64,000 bases of DNA from contig NZ_JAPRAT010000020.1 in assembly GCF_026805325.1 (NCBI RefSeq), forward strand, positions 1 to 64,000. Direction: 5' to 3'. The notes beneath the pieces were generated by a model, which was given only the letters and a program-made list of their open reading frames with translations, did no database searches and was not told the DNA's origin. Source of the DNA: Natronobacillus azotifigens (GTDB lineage Bacteria; Bacillota; Bacilli; Bacillales; Amphibacillaceae). Made by a program: the position numbers and the translations under genes. This document shows, one piece after another, positions 19,839 to 28,478 of this stretch; the first letter of the stretch is position 1; every line of letters starts with the position of its first letter.

Positions 19839-19898
19839 GCACGCAAATCGCGAAGAATGCACGCAAAATTAAAAAGTCACGAGCAAATCTCATCAAAT
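19839..19898. repeat. Three-unit remnant related to the 20-bp minisatellite
   Basis: GCACGCAAATCGCGAAGAAT (19839-19858), GCACGCAAAATTAAAAAGTC (19859-19878) and ACGAGCAAATCTCATCAAAT (19879-19898) keep the 20-bp period and resemble the decayed end of the array at 14921-14960. Both loci are followed by a C/T-rich stretch (CCCTCTCCCCCTCTCTC here; CATCCCCTCCC there). The rest of the gap to mntP shows no other feature. Confidence 0.6.
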
Positions 19899-20076
19899 TC
19901 CCCCTCTCCCCCTCTCTCTTTCTCTCCGACGATCCCATCCCTAACCCCTCTCATTGCTGCCTCAAGAAACTACCTAGCAACAATACAACCACCAAAACGC
20001 CAGTTAAAAACTCCGAATAACTAGCTACCCTTAGACATAGAGTTAAAGTAGCATGTCCAAGGTTAGGAGTGGTAAG

Positions 20077-20631
20077 ATGCCATATAATCAAGCAGATCCA
20101 ATACTAGGAATCATAATTATCGCACTTGCATTAGGTATGGATGCCTTTTCTGTTGGTTTAGGAATTGGAATGCAAATGTTAAGATTAAAGCGGATTTTTC
20201 TAATTGGCCTCATTGTTGGTCTGTTTCATATCTTGATGCCATTGATTGGAGTTATCTTAGGAACCATATTATCAACAAAAATTGAAAATTTCACTGACTT
20301 AGCAAGTGGTTTATTGCTGTTCGGGTTAGGTATACATATGATTTTACAAACGTTAGAAGAGGAACCAGAAACAAGACAAAGGCCATTTGGTTGGAGCTTA
20401 GTTTTTTTCGCCTTTACGGTGAGTTTAGACAGTTTTCCAGTAGGTCTTAGTTTTGGGATAACAGGAATAGCCACTTGGTTTACGTTTATTTTATTTGGAT
20501 TTACTAGTATGATCCTGACATGGATCGGTTTACTAATTGGAAAAAAAGCTCGACACTGGGTAGGAGTATACAGTGAGTGGTTTGGTGGAATCATTCTTTG
20601 CATTATCGGAATGGAAATAATATTTCATTAA
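20077..20631 (+). CDS. mntP: Manganese efflux pump MntP (YwlD)
   Basis: Six-segment membrane protein exporting Mn2+. 184 aa with hydrophobic segments near residues 8-30, 38-60, 66-85, 105-127, 131-154 and 162-182. The two internal repeats each carry a charged motif in a membrane helix (ALGMDAFSVGLGIG and TVSLDSFPVGLSFG), which is diagnostic of the MntP family. ATG 20077 is chosen because AGGAGTGG lies six bases before it; the upstream ATG 20053 precedes that site. No Mn riboswitch was recognised upstream. Confidence 0.93.
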   Translation: MPYNQADPILGIIIIALALGMDAFSVGLGIGMQMLRLKRIFLIGLIVGLFHILMPLIGVILGTILSTKIENFTDLASGLLLFGLGIHMILQTLEEEPETRQRPFGWSLVFFAFTVSLDSFPVGLSFGITGIATWFTFILFGFTSMILTWIGLLIGKKARHWVGVYSEWFGGIILCIIGMEIIFH

Positions 20632-20652
20632 TATTAAACAGATCAGACAATA

Positions 20653-20680
20653 ATCCCGGCTTATGCCGGGTATTTTTTAT
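20653..20680 (+). terminator. Intrinsic terminator after mntP
   Basis: ATCCCGGC-TTAT-GCCGGGTATTTTTTAT. Confidence 0.85.
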
Positions 20681-20781
20681 GTCCTATGTTAATTTTGAGT
20701 AAGCAATCTTGGTGCTTCACACAGCAATATGTTATGATTTATCATAGCGAAGTTGTTTGCGAAAGGGAGGAGCGACCAAAG

Positions 20782-21381
20782 ATGAATATATTATTTGTAT
20801 GTACAGGGAATACATGTCGAAGTCCAATGGCAAAGGCTTTATTAAAAGAAAAATCTGACCACAATGTCAAATCAGCTGGAATTTCTGCTCGAAACGGAGA
20901 CCCTTTAAGTACAGGTGCAATTCATGTACTTTCCGACCATTCGTTGGACACTCAAGATGAAGCGAAATTGGTAGATAATGAATTGGTTTCATGGGCAGAC
21001 CTTGTGTTAACCATGACAACACAACATAAACAAATATTAACAATAAAATTCCCGAAAGCTTTTGAAAAAATATTCACGTTAAAAGAATATACTATTGACG
21101 AAGACCAATCTACGTGGGAACAGTTAAAGCAAGCATACCTCAACCTCGAAGAAAAACGAGTCATTGTTTTAGAGGAAACCGGTCAACAACAAACCGAACA
21201 ACAATTACGAGCATTTTTACGGGAAGAACAAGATGAGATTGAACGATTAGAAGCTGAAATGCCGAATTATGATATAAAAGATCCATTCGGTGGGGACAAA
21301 ACAGCTTATCAAGAAACATTTAAAGAAATCGAGAAGTACATTGAATTATTAATAGAAAAATTAGAGAATAGAGATAAATAA
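20782..21381 (+). CDS. ywlE: Protein arginine phosphatase YwlE, elongated
   Basis: Low-molecular-weight phosphatase family. The N-terminal P-loop CTGNTCRSPMA (C9 in MNILFVCTGNTCRS) has the Thr after Cys that gives YwlE its phosphoarginine specificity in B. subtilis, where it reverses McsB marking of proteins for ClpCP. The general-acid DP motif is in YDIKDPFGGD near residue 170. At 199 aa it is about 50 residues longer than B. subtilis YwlE: a Glu/Gln-rich helical insert (about 112-165) sits just before the DP loop. Start ATG 20782 follows GGGAGG. It is followed by rpiB and ywlG, as in B. subtilis. Confidence 0.9.
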   Translation: MNILFVCTGNTCRSPMAKALLKEKSDHNVKSAGISARNGDPLSTGAIHVLSDHSLDTQDEAKLVDNELVSWADLVLTMTTQHKQILTIKFPKAFEKIFTLKEYTIDEDQSTWEQLKQAYLNLEEKRVIVLEETGQQQTEQQLRAFLREEQDEIERLEAEMPNYDIKDPFGGDKTAYQETFKEIEKYIELLIEKLENRDK

Positions 21382-21486
21382 TGAAAATATCTGATTAAAT
21401 CACAAATTTCAACAAGTCTGTCTATTCAATGACTTAAAAAACAAGTAAAATAAAGATAGAGGAAATTATAGAAGGAGTGTTTTGTG

Positions 21487-21927
21487 ATGAAAGTTGTTTT
21501 AGCATCAGATCATGGTGGTTACCAACTAGCCAGAGAAATCGAATCCTTTCTAGAAGAGTTAGAGGTGGAATGCGTTAGCGTTGGCTGTGATTGTCCAGAC
21601 TCCGTCGATTATTCTGATTATGGAATCCCTGCCGCTGAAAGTGTTGCAAAGGGAGAATATGATCGAGGGATTGTCATTTGTGGAACTGGTATCGGAATGT
21701 CCATTGCAGCAAACAAAGTAAAAGGCATTCGTTGTGCTTTGGTACATGATGTCTATACAGCAAGAGTAACGCGCGAACATAATGACTCTAACGTGCTAGC
21801 GATGGGAGCGCGTGTCATCGGCGTGGATTTAGCAAAAGAGATCGTAAAAACATGGATTGGTAGTGATTTTGAAGGTGGCAGACATGCCAAGCGAATTGGC
21901 AAGATCGCAGAATACGAGTCCAAGTAA
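21487..21927 (+). CDS. rpiB: Ribose-5-phosphate isomerase B
   Basis: Interconverts ribose 5-phosphate and ribulose 5-phosphate in the pentose phosphate pathway. 146 aa of the RpiB/LacAB family: SDHGGYQLA at the N-terminus, YPDYG-like DYSDYGIPAA, GIVICGTGIGMSIAANK with the catalytic Cys, and VTREHNDSNVLAMGARV. ATG 21487 is favoured over GTG 21484 since AAGGAG lies eight bases before it. It lies between ywlE and ywlG. Confidence 0.95.
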   Translation: MKVVLASDHGGYQLAREIESFLEELEVECVSVGCDCPDSVDYSDYGIPAAESVAKGEYDRGIVICGTGIGMSIAANKVKGIRCALVHDVYTARVTREHNDSNVLAMGARVIGVDLAKEIVKTWIGSDFEGGRHAKRIGKIAEYESK

Positions 21928-21946
21928 ATAAGGTAGGAGTTTCGAT

Positions 21947-22486
21947 ATGGAAGAATTACAAGTTCAGATGGAAAACATCATAACTGAATGGCAAACAAAC
22001 GGTTATTTAAAACCGGGCATGTGCTTTTTGATTGGCTGTTCTACGAGTGAAGTAATTGGTGAAAAAATCGGAACAACTGGTAGCGAGGAAGTAGCTGAGA
22101 TTATTTTTGCAGCACTGAAAAAACTTCAAGCAACAACAGGAATTGAATTAGCTTTTCAATGTTGTGAGCATTTAAATCGAGCAATTGTAGTAGAACGAAA
22201 AGTAATGGAACAACAACTCGCTCAAGAAGTGAGTGTTGTTCCGGTAAAACGAGCAGGTGGATCGATGGCAGGACATGCTTATCGTCATCTATCTGATCCT
22301 GTCGTCATAGAAAATATAAAAGCAGATGTAGGGATGGATATAGGCGAAACAATGATTGGGATGCATATCAAGCATGTTGCCGTTCCTTTACGCCTAGACA
22401 ATTGTCAATTAGGACAAGCACGAGTTAATGCGGCTTATTCTCGCCCGAAATTAATTGGTGGTAGCCGTGCTGCTTATTCGTTGTAA
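21947..22486 (+). CDS. ywlG: YwlG/UPF0340 (DUF436) family protein
   Basis: 179-aa cytoplasmic protein of unknown function. Family sequence marks include FLIGCSTSEVIGEKIGTTGS near the N-terminus, FQCCEHLNRAIVVER, and AGGSMAGHAYRHLSDPV. It starts 19 bases after rpiB with TAGGAG upstream and is probably cotranscribed with ywlE-rpiB. Between its stop and glyA there are about 110 bases with no clear terminator, so glyA may be part of the same transcript. Confidence 0.9.
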   Translation: MEELQVQMENIITEWQTNGYLKPGMCFLIGCSTSEVIGEKIGTTGSEEVAEIIFAALKKLQATTGIELAFQCCEHLNRAIVVERKVMEQQLAQEVSVVPVKRAGGSMAGHAYRHLSDPVVIENIKADVGMDIGETMIGMHIKHVAVPLRLDNCQLGQARVNAAYSRPKLIGGSRAAYSL

Positions 22487-22595
22487 TGCTGGTGTTTCAG
22501 GTGAACCGTTAGGCGTTGGGGATGCAGATGTCGCTTAGCGAGTATTGCCTTTTTTATACACATGGATTTAGACATGAACAAGGGGGAACTACGAA

Positions 22596-23831
22596 ATGGA
22601 TCAAGTGAAGAAAAATGATTTGGAATTGTTTCAAGCGATTGAACAGGAGCGTCATCGTCAAAATGATAAGATCGAATTAATTGCCTCAGAGAATTTCGTA
22701 TCCGAAACGGTAATGCAAGCTCAAGGATCTGTACTAACGAACAAATATGCAGAAGGATACCCAGAAAAGCGTTACTATGGTGGCTGTGAGTATGTGGATA
22801 TTGCAGAAAATTTAGCTCGTGACCGTGCAAAACAATTATTTGGAGCAGAACACGTAAATGTTCAGCCACACTCTGGTGCGCAAGCGAATATGGCAGTTTA
22901 CCATGCCTTTTTAGAGCCAGGTGACACGGTGTTGGGAATGAACTTGTCACATGGTGGGCACTTAACCCATGGTAGCCCGGTAAACTTCAGCGGAAAGCTA
23001 TACAATTTTGCTGAATATGGTGTAGATAAAGAAACAGAACAGTTAGATTATGACGTTGTATTAGAAATTGCCAAAGAAGTGAAACCAAAGTTGATTGTTG
23101 CTGGAGCTAGCGCATATCCACGTGAAATAGATTTTGCTAAATTCCGTGAAATTGCTGATCAAGTAGGCGCATATTTAATGGTTGATATGGCTCATATTGC
23201 AGGTCTTGTAGCAACTGGTTTGCATCCGGATCCTGTCCCACACGCTGATTTTGTTACCACTACAACACATAAGACTTTACGTGGTCCGCGTGGTGGAATG
23301 ATTTTAACAAAAGAAAAATATGCAAAGCAAATCGATAAATCTGTTTTCCCAGGAATTCAAGGTGGTCCATTAATGCACGTTATTGCAGCAAAAGCAGCAG
23401 CATTTAAAGAAGCATTAGAACCGGAATTCACAGACTATGCGAAAAAAATTATTGCAAATGCAAAACAATTTGCTGAACGTTTGCAAAAAGAAGGTATCCG
23501 CGTAATTTCAGGTGGAACAGATAATCACCTCTTGTTATTAGATGTTCGTAGTTTAGAATTAACCGGAAAAGATGCAGAAAAAGCCTTGGATGACATCGGC
23601 ATTACAACAAATAAAAATACTATTCCATTTGACCCAGAAAGTCCATTTGTAACGAGCGGGGTTCGAGTAGGAACAGCTGCAGTTACAACTCGTGGATTTG
23701 GAGCGGAAGAGATGGAAGAAGTTGCATCCATCATTGCATTCACGTTGAAAAATTATCAAGACGAAGAAAAATTAATTGAAGCAAAAGCTCGTGTTAAGGC
23801 ATTAACGGATAAATTCCCATTATATCAATAG
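22596..23831 (+). CDS. glyA: Serine hydroxymethyltransferase
   Basis: PLP enzyme converting serine and tetrahydrofolate to glycine and methylene-tetrahydrofolate. 411 aa, normal length. Schiff-base Lys226 lies in [14 protein letters not shown]; other conserved parts are [21 protein letters not shown]-like [14 protein letters not shown] and [23 protein letters not shown] precedes the ATG. Neighbours ywlG and upp match B. subtilis. Confidence 0.97.
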   Translation: MDQVKKNDLELFQAIEQERHRQNDKIELIASENFVSETVMQAQGSVLTNKYAEGYPEKRYYGGCEYVDIAENLARDRAKQLFGAEHVNVQPHSGAQANMAVYHAFLEPGDTVLGMNLSHGGHLTHGSPVNFSGKLYNFAEYGVDKETEQLDYDVVLEIAKEVKPKLIVAGASAYPREIDFAKFREIADQVGAYLMVDMAHIAGLVATGLHPDPVPHADFVTTTTHKTLRGPRGGMILTKEKYAKQIDKSVFPGIQGGPLMHVIAAKAAAFKEALEPEFTDYAKKIIANAKQFAERLQKEGIRVISGGTDNHLLLLDVRSLELTGKDAEKALDDIGITTNKNTIPFDPESPFVTSGVRVGTAAVTTRGFGAEEMEEVASIIAFTLKNYQDEEKLIEAKARVKALTDKFPLYQ

Positions 23832-23878
23832 TCGGGAAGGAAAATCCTTGTGCCAAGCGGAGGAATTGCTTTCTTCTT

Positions 23879-23910
23879 ACATCCCTTTCCTAACTTAGGA
23901 CAAGGGATGT
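23879..23910. other. Long hairpin between glyA and upp
   Basis: ACATCCCTT-TCCTAA-C-TTAGGA-CAAGGGATGT forms a near-perfect 15-bp stem. It is not followed by a T run, so it is not a typical terminator. Confidence 0.5.
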
Positions 23911-23999
23911 TATGCTATCCGCATTGAGAATGGAAAGAACGGAAGAACGCATGAGTTGATCAGAATCGACATAAAATAAAAAAATAAAACAATTATCGC

Positions 24000-24028
24000 T
24001 TGAAACCGAACTCTTTTTTCAGTACACT
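24000..24028 (+). promoter_or_regulatory. Probable sigma-A promoter of upp
   Basis: TTGAAA (24000-24005), a 17-base spacer, TACACT (24023-24028), 37 bases before the upp start. Confidence 0.5.
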
Positions 24029-24065
24029 TTTAAAGATGCATAAATATGATAAGGAGTGATCAAAC

Positions 24066-24695
24066 ATGGGAAATGTATTTGTATTGGATCATCCATTAAT
24101 ACAACACAAACTAACGTATATTCGCAAAACAGACACAGGAACAAAGGAATTTCGTGAACTTGTCGATGAAGTTTCTGGACTAATGGCATTTGAAATAACA
24201 AGAGATTTACCTTTACAAGAAACAACGATTGAAACACCAGTAACAACAACAAAAGCAAAAGTACTAAGCGGAAAGAAAATTGGTCTCGTGCCAATTTTAC
24301 GCGCTGGTCTTGGAATGGTAGACGGTGTTTTACGTCATATTCCAGCAGCAAGGGTGGGACATGTAGGATTATATCGTGACCCTGAAACATTAACACCTGT
24401 AGAATACTACATTAAGTTGCCATCTGATATTAACGAACGTGAACTAATTGTTATTGATCCTATGCTTGCGACAGGTGGTTCTGCGACTGATGCGATTGCT
24501 TCCTTAAAGAAACGTGGAGCAACGAACATCAAATTGATGTGCTTGATCGCAGCTCCAGAAGGTGTTGAACTGATCAAAAAAGAACACCCGGATGTAGATA
24601 TTTACTTAGCGGCACTAGATGAAAAACTGAACGAAAAAGGCTACATTGTCCCAGGCCTTGGTGATGCAGGTGACCGTTTGTTCGGAACAAAATAA
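24066..24695 (+). CDS. upp: Uracil phosphoribosyltransferase
   Basis: Pyrimidine salvage: makes UMP from uracil and PRPP. 209 aa. Conserved [14 protein letters not shown], the PRPP loop [16 protein letters not shown], and the C-terminal uracil-binding [18 protein letters not shown] strong terminator follows. In B. subtilis the atp operon follows; here it does not. Confidence 0.97.
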   Translation: MGNVFVLDHPLIQHKLTYIRKTDTGTKEFRELVDEVSGLMAFEITRDLPLQETTIETPVTTTKAKVLSGKKIGLVPILRAGLGMVDGVLRHIPAARVGHVGLYRDPETLTPVEYYIKLPSDINERELIVIDPMLATGGSATDAIASLKKRGATNIKLMCLIAAPEGVELIKKEHPDVDIYLAALDEKLNEKGYIVPGLGDAGDRLFGTK

Positions 24696-24700
24696 AGTGC

Positions 24701-24747
24701 CAGGCACCGCCCGAATTTTGTCGACAAAATTCAGGAGGTGCCTTTTA
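24701..24747 (+). terminator. Terminator after upp, REP-like GTGCC hairpin
   Basis: Outer stem AGGCACC / GGTGCCT and inner stem GAATTTTGTC / GACAAAATTC, then TTTTATAT. The first base of the outer arm overlaps GTGCCAGGCACC, a palindrome often seen in Bacillaceae intergenic repeats. Confidence 0.85.
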
Positions 24748-24818
24748 TATGTATCTTTTTTCCGCTTCTTCACATACTACCAAGAAGTCTGTGTAGCGGA
24801 AAAAAGGAGTGCTGTTAA

Positions 24819-27005
24819 ATGAAATGTATACAACTGCTAATAATAATATTGCTAATTTCATCATCAATTTTTATCGCTATCCCTCCCTCTTCGGCAGCAC
24901 TTCAAATGAAAACAATCATTATCGAATTGGATGATTCTCCAGAAAAAAATAAACAATGGATTGAAACATACTACCCAACCTTAGAAGTGCTCGAAGTGTT
25001 TGATACATTATTTAACGGAATTGCGATAAAAGGAAGACAAAGCCAGCTCAAACGCCTTGTTCAACAGGATTTTGTGAAAAAAACGTACCCAATCCAAACA
25101 TACCAACTGCCCGCAGAATTTTCAACGAATCATTCAGAACTTAATCGAGAAGAACTGAACCCAGCTACACTTCCAACACGAGACGATCAACTTGCTGATT
25201 ACACAGGAAAAGGGATAAAAATCGGTGTCATTGATACCGGAATTGACTATCGACATCCTGATTTAGAAACGAATTTTCGAGGTGGCTATGATTTAGTGGA
25301 TTTGGATGATGATCCAATGGAAACCCAATCATATCAGGGGTTACCAACCATTCATGGTACGCATGTCGCAGGTATCATAGCTGCGAATGGAGAAATAACC
25401 GGAATTGCTCCAGAAGCAGAATTGTATGGGTATCGTGCTCTCGGACCGGGAGGATCAGGTACAACCATTCAAGTTATAGCTGCGCTTGAAAAAGCCGTGA
25501 AAGATGGCATGGATATTATTAATATGTCATTAGGAAATGCAATTAATGGTCCAGATTGGCCGACAAGTATTGCCGTCAATCATGCCGTGGAAAAAGGTGT
25601 AGTAGTAGTGATCGCAAATGGCAATGCTGGTCCAGAAAATTGGACAGTCGGGTCACCAGCAACAGCGACTAAAGCTATTGCTGTTGGTGCTTCTACCAGT
25701 TTATTTACACTTCCAATACTTGAAGACCTAACGCACAACAAAGAAATTCCTTTAACCCCAGCAGTCGGTGCAAAAGAATGGGATCTAAAACAGAACTATC
25801 CCCTTGTATATGGTGGACTTGGCGATCAACCGATCACTAATGCTCGAGGGAAAATTGTTCTCTTTCAACGTGGAGAGATTTCATTTACGGATAAAGTAAA
25901 ACAAGCAGAAGCAGCTGGAGCTAGGGCTGTACTCATTTACAACAATTCTGCAGAGGAATTTCAAGCAGGGTTAGAAGAGGAAACTTCATTACCAGTAGCG
26001 ACGATCGCTCAAGCGGATGGAACTTGGTTGTTAGAACAACTAAACAGAGGAACCTATTGGGTAAATAGTGAATGGAGAACAATGGACAATCAAATTGCCA
26101 CATTTAGTTCAAGAGGGCCTGTAACTGTCAATTGGGAAATAAAACCGGAGATTGTAGCGCCAGGAGTAGATATTATAAGCACCGTACCCGAAGGTTATCA
26201 ATCATTACAAGGAACGAGCATGTCTGCTCCGTATGTTGCCGGTGCGCTAGCTTTGTTAAAAGAAGCACAACCTACCTGGACACCAGAACAATTAAAAGGT
26301 GCTTTATTAACACAAGCCTTACCTATTGAAAATCATACACCAATCGAACAGGGGATGGGGGAAATTCGAATCTTAGATGCGATTGATACTTCTTTTATTA
26401 TCAAAAATCCACTCTTATCCTTTGGCAGAATAGAAGAGCGAAAAGTACAACAACAAGTAGAGATAGAATTTGAAAACACTTCTGAACAAGCGCAACATTT
26501 TTCTTTTTCTATACCAAAACAAACGAAAGGAATACGTTGGCATTTACCACTTTCATTTACGCTAGAACCAGGAGAGCAAACGACCCGAGAAGTAGCGTTG
26601 GAAATTACGAGTGATTGGCTAGATGAAGGAATTCATCAAGGATATTTGGAATTACGTTCAGATCAAGAGAGTTATCAACTACCATACTTGTTTGTTAATA
26701 AAACGGCTGATTATGATAAGGTCATGGGCTTTGAACTGGAGCTGAAATCATTGACGGCCAACATGTATTTGTATAACATCTATCTACCAGATCCAGTCGA
26801 TGAACTTATCATCGACTTGTATGATCCAACTACATTTGCTCATGTTCAAACGATTGTGGAAAGAGAGGCGCTAGACGTTGGCATCCTAGAAGGAGAAATC
26901 CCGGTGGAAAAAATTGATCCACAGCAATCCTATATTGTTAACATTACCATTAACAGTGGTGACCAAGAGACAAATTATCAACAATTCCTTTCTGGAACAC
27001 CTTGA
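24819..27005 (+). CDS. vpr: Secreted subtilisin-family serine protease, Vpr-like
   Basis: Extracellular S8 protease. 728 aa: signal peptide (1-27), I9 inhibitor propeptide (about 32-95, IIIELDDSPEKN...), catalytic domain from about 120 with Asp139 (VIDTGIDYRHPDL), His179 (HGTHVAGI) and Ser467 (GTSMSAPYVAGA). A PA-domain insert (about 315-420, ARAVLIYNNS) lies within the catalytic domain, as in Vpr. A beta-rich C-terminal region follows. AAAGGAG precedes the ATG. It stands where the atp operon would be in B. subtilis. Vpr has been implicated in trimming Phr pro-peptides in B. subtilis, so it is a candidate processor for the repeat peptide at 33906. Confidence 0.92.
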   Translation: MKCIQLLIIILLISSSIFIAIPPSSAALQMKTIIIELDDSPEKNKQWIETYYPTLEVLEVFDTLFNGIAIKGRQSQLKRLVQQDFVKKTYPIQTYQLPAEFSTNHSELNREELNPATLPTRDDQLADYTGKGIKIGVIDTGIDYRHPDLETNFRGGYDLVDLDDDPMETQSYQGLPTIHGTHVAGIIAANGEITGIAPEAELYGYRALGPGGSGTTIQVIAALEKAVKDGMDIINMSLGNAINGPDWPTSIAVNHAVEKGVVVVIANGNAGPENWTVGSPATATKAIAVGASTSLFTLPILEDLTHNKEIPLTPAVGAKEWDLKQNYPLVYGGLGDQPITNARGKIVLFQRGEISFTDKVKQAEAAGARAVLIYNNSAEEFQAGLEEETSLPVATIAQADGTWLLEQLNRGTYWVNSEWRTMDNQIATFSSRGPVTVNWEIKPEIVAPGVDIISTVPEGYQSLQGTSMSAPYVAGALALLKEAQPTWTPEQLKGALLTQALPIENHTPIEQGMGEIRILDAIDTSFIIKNPLLSFGRIEERKVQQQVEIEFENTSEQAQHFSFSIPKQTKGIRWHLPLSFTLEPGEQTTREVALEITSDWLDEGIHQGYLELRSDQESYQLPYLFVNKTADYDKVMGFELELKSLTANMYLYNIYLPDPVDELIIDLYDPTTFAHVQTIVEREALDVGILEGEIPVEKIDPQQSYIVNITINSGDQETNYQQFLSGTP

Positions 27006-27057
27006 GAATCTTAGAAGTAGGAGCCCCCGTGAACAGTTGCTTGGAAATGTAATTTCG

Positions 27058-27102
27058 AGAAAGATGCACACACCGTAATTGGTGAATGTATCTTTCTTTT
27101 GT
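27058..27102 (+). terminator. Terminator after vpr
   Basis: Outer stem AGAAAGAT / ATCTTTCT, inner CACC-GTAATT-GGTG, then TTTTG. A bcr1-like element is inserted directly at its 3' end. Confidence 0.75.
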
Positions 27103-27111
27103 TATTTTATC

Positions 27112-27190
27112 CCGGAGCAACCGTCCGTAAGACTCCCACTAAAAAACATCGAGAAAAATCAGTTGTTAAAGTAGGAGTAAAAATGCTAGC
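27112..27190 (+). mobile_element. bcr1-like element, right half lost
   Basis: Left target TTTATC (27106-27111) followed by CCGGAGCAACCGTCCGTAAG and an eroded left hairpin to AATGCTAGC. The GAATGG block and right hairpin are missing. The remaining gap to 27402 is AT-rich with no clear feature. Confidence 0.7.
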
Positions 27191-27402
27191 TCGATTTTAT
27201 TCAACAAGTATGAAGACCATTATTCTTGTCGAGACTTTTTCTTGAGAAACTAGTAAGCCTCAAGTAAACTAGTGAATGTATCAAAAATAAACATACAGGA
27301 TATTTTTACTAGATAATAAAATAATAATATGTTTACTGTCGATATTTCCTGGGAAATATCGAAGTATTGGTATTGTTGTTGATTAAGTTGGAGGAATGGA
27401 AA

Positions 27403-27636
27403 ATGATGCAAGAGTTAGGTAGACAGGCACTGGTAAGTATTTTCTCGCATATAATTTTTATAATTATTACTTGGCAAGTATTGCAAGCAGTGCGATATGA
27501 TCATATCTTTAAGAAAACAAGAACGTTTGAGGCGAAAATTGTTATTATTTTATTAACTATTGTGATCGGTTCTACGGTTAGTAATTTTTTTCTAGATTTA
27601 ATTAACTGGACGCAACAAGCATTATATTTATTTTAA
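27403..27636 (+). CDS. ywzB: DUF1146 family membrane protein (YwzB)
   Basis: 77-aa integral membrane protein with two hydrophobic segments (about 9-29 and 44-63) and the family motif TWQVLQAVRYD and GSTVSNFFLDLI. Function unknown. In B. subtilis it follows the atp operon and precedes ywmB-murAA; the downstream side is kept here, the upstream side is not. ATG 27403 follows GGAGGA at seven bases; the frame is open 36 bases further up without a site. Confidence 0.88.
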   Translation: MMQELGRQALVSIFSHIIFIIITWQVLQAVRYDHIFKKTRTFEAKIVIILLTIVIGSTVSNFFLDLINWTQQALYLF

Positions 27637-27735
27637 ACTAAGCATTGTCGGTATTTGTTGAGAAGTTCTGCGTATGTCGATTTCCTTTCCTGACGATACT
27701 TTTAGCAAAAGTATTTAGAAGGAGTGAAAGGAAAC

Positions 27736-28443
27736 GTGAAAATTATTAGTCTACTAGTCGTTATTATCTATTTATTTCTCCCTCTCTCTGACAGTTCTTC
27801 AGTGGAAACACAAGCTGTTATTTTACGAGAATTAATTGATTTTGCTGAGGATGATCAACTAGAATTAAAGAGTTGGCATATTTTAATCAAAGAAACTTTT
27901 GAGGAAAAGGCCCTAGAAGAAATAGAAGCTAACTTAAAGTCTGTTGGGTTTGTTGAAGCCGAACATAGCAAAGGGAAGGGGAATGCCGTCATTAAGCGTT
28001 GGAAGCGACAACAAGATTATAACGTCGTTGAAACGGCTTCCATCATTCAAGGAGATGGAACTAGCAGTATTGATGTTAGTTACCAGATCGACTCCAAGAA
28101 TCAAGTCTACTTTGATGAGCATGAATTAGCATCACAATTAAATGAATCAATAGGTAATATTTTCACAAAAGCTAGTCATAATTATGCTTGTATTCGACTC
28201 GTTGCAGGTGGTAATATAGACAGTGTGCATTTTTTTGACAGAATAATAGAGAATCTATCGATAGAGCAGATCAATAGATTAGAAGAACAAGGCTTTACGG
28301 TTATCTCAGGTTATACAGATCAATGGAGCACTGCAATTCCAGTTGGAGACAGCTCGATGAACATACAATTAGCTAGTCGGGAAGGATTAGGCGGAAAAAC
28401 AACCTTTACATTAGGAACACCTATCCTAACGACTGAATATTAA
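27736..28443 (+). CDS. ywmB: YwmB family (TATA-box-binding-fold) secreted protein
   Basis: About 235 aa with an N-terminal signal peptide (IISLLVVIIYLFLPLSDSSS) and the YwmB/DUF1779 domain after it; function unknown. It lies between ywzB and murAA as in B. subtilis. GTG 27736 is preferred since AAGGAG and AAAGG lie upstream; the GTG at 27724 overlaps the first of these. murAA starts 35 bases after its stop, so the two are likely cotranscribed. Confidence 0.85.
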   Translation: MKIISLLVVIIYLFLPLSDSSSVETQAVILRELIDFAEDDQLELKSWHILIKETFEEKALEEIEANLKSVGFVEAEHSKGKGNAVIKRWKRQQDYNVVETASIIQGDGTSSIDVSYQIDSKNQVYFDEHELASQLNESIGNIFTKASHNYACIRLVAGGNIDSVHFFDRIIENLSIEQINRLEEQGFTVISGYTDQWSTAIPVGDSSMNIQLASREGLGGKTTFTLGTPILTTEY

Positions 28444-28478
28444 TAATATAGAAAATGGATTTTAGAGGAGAATGAACC

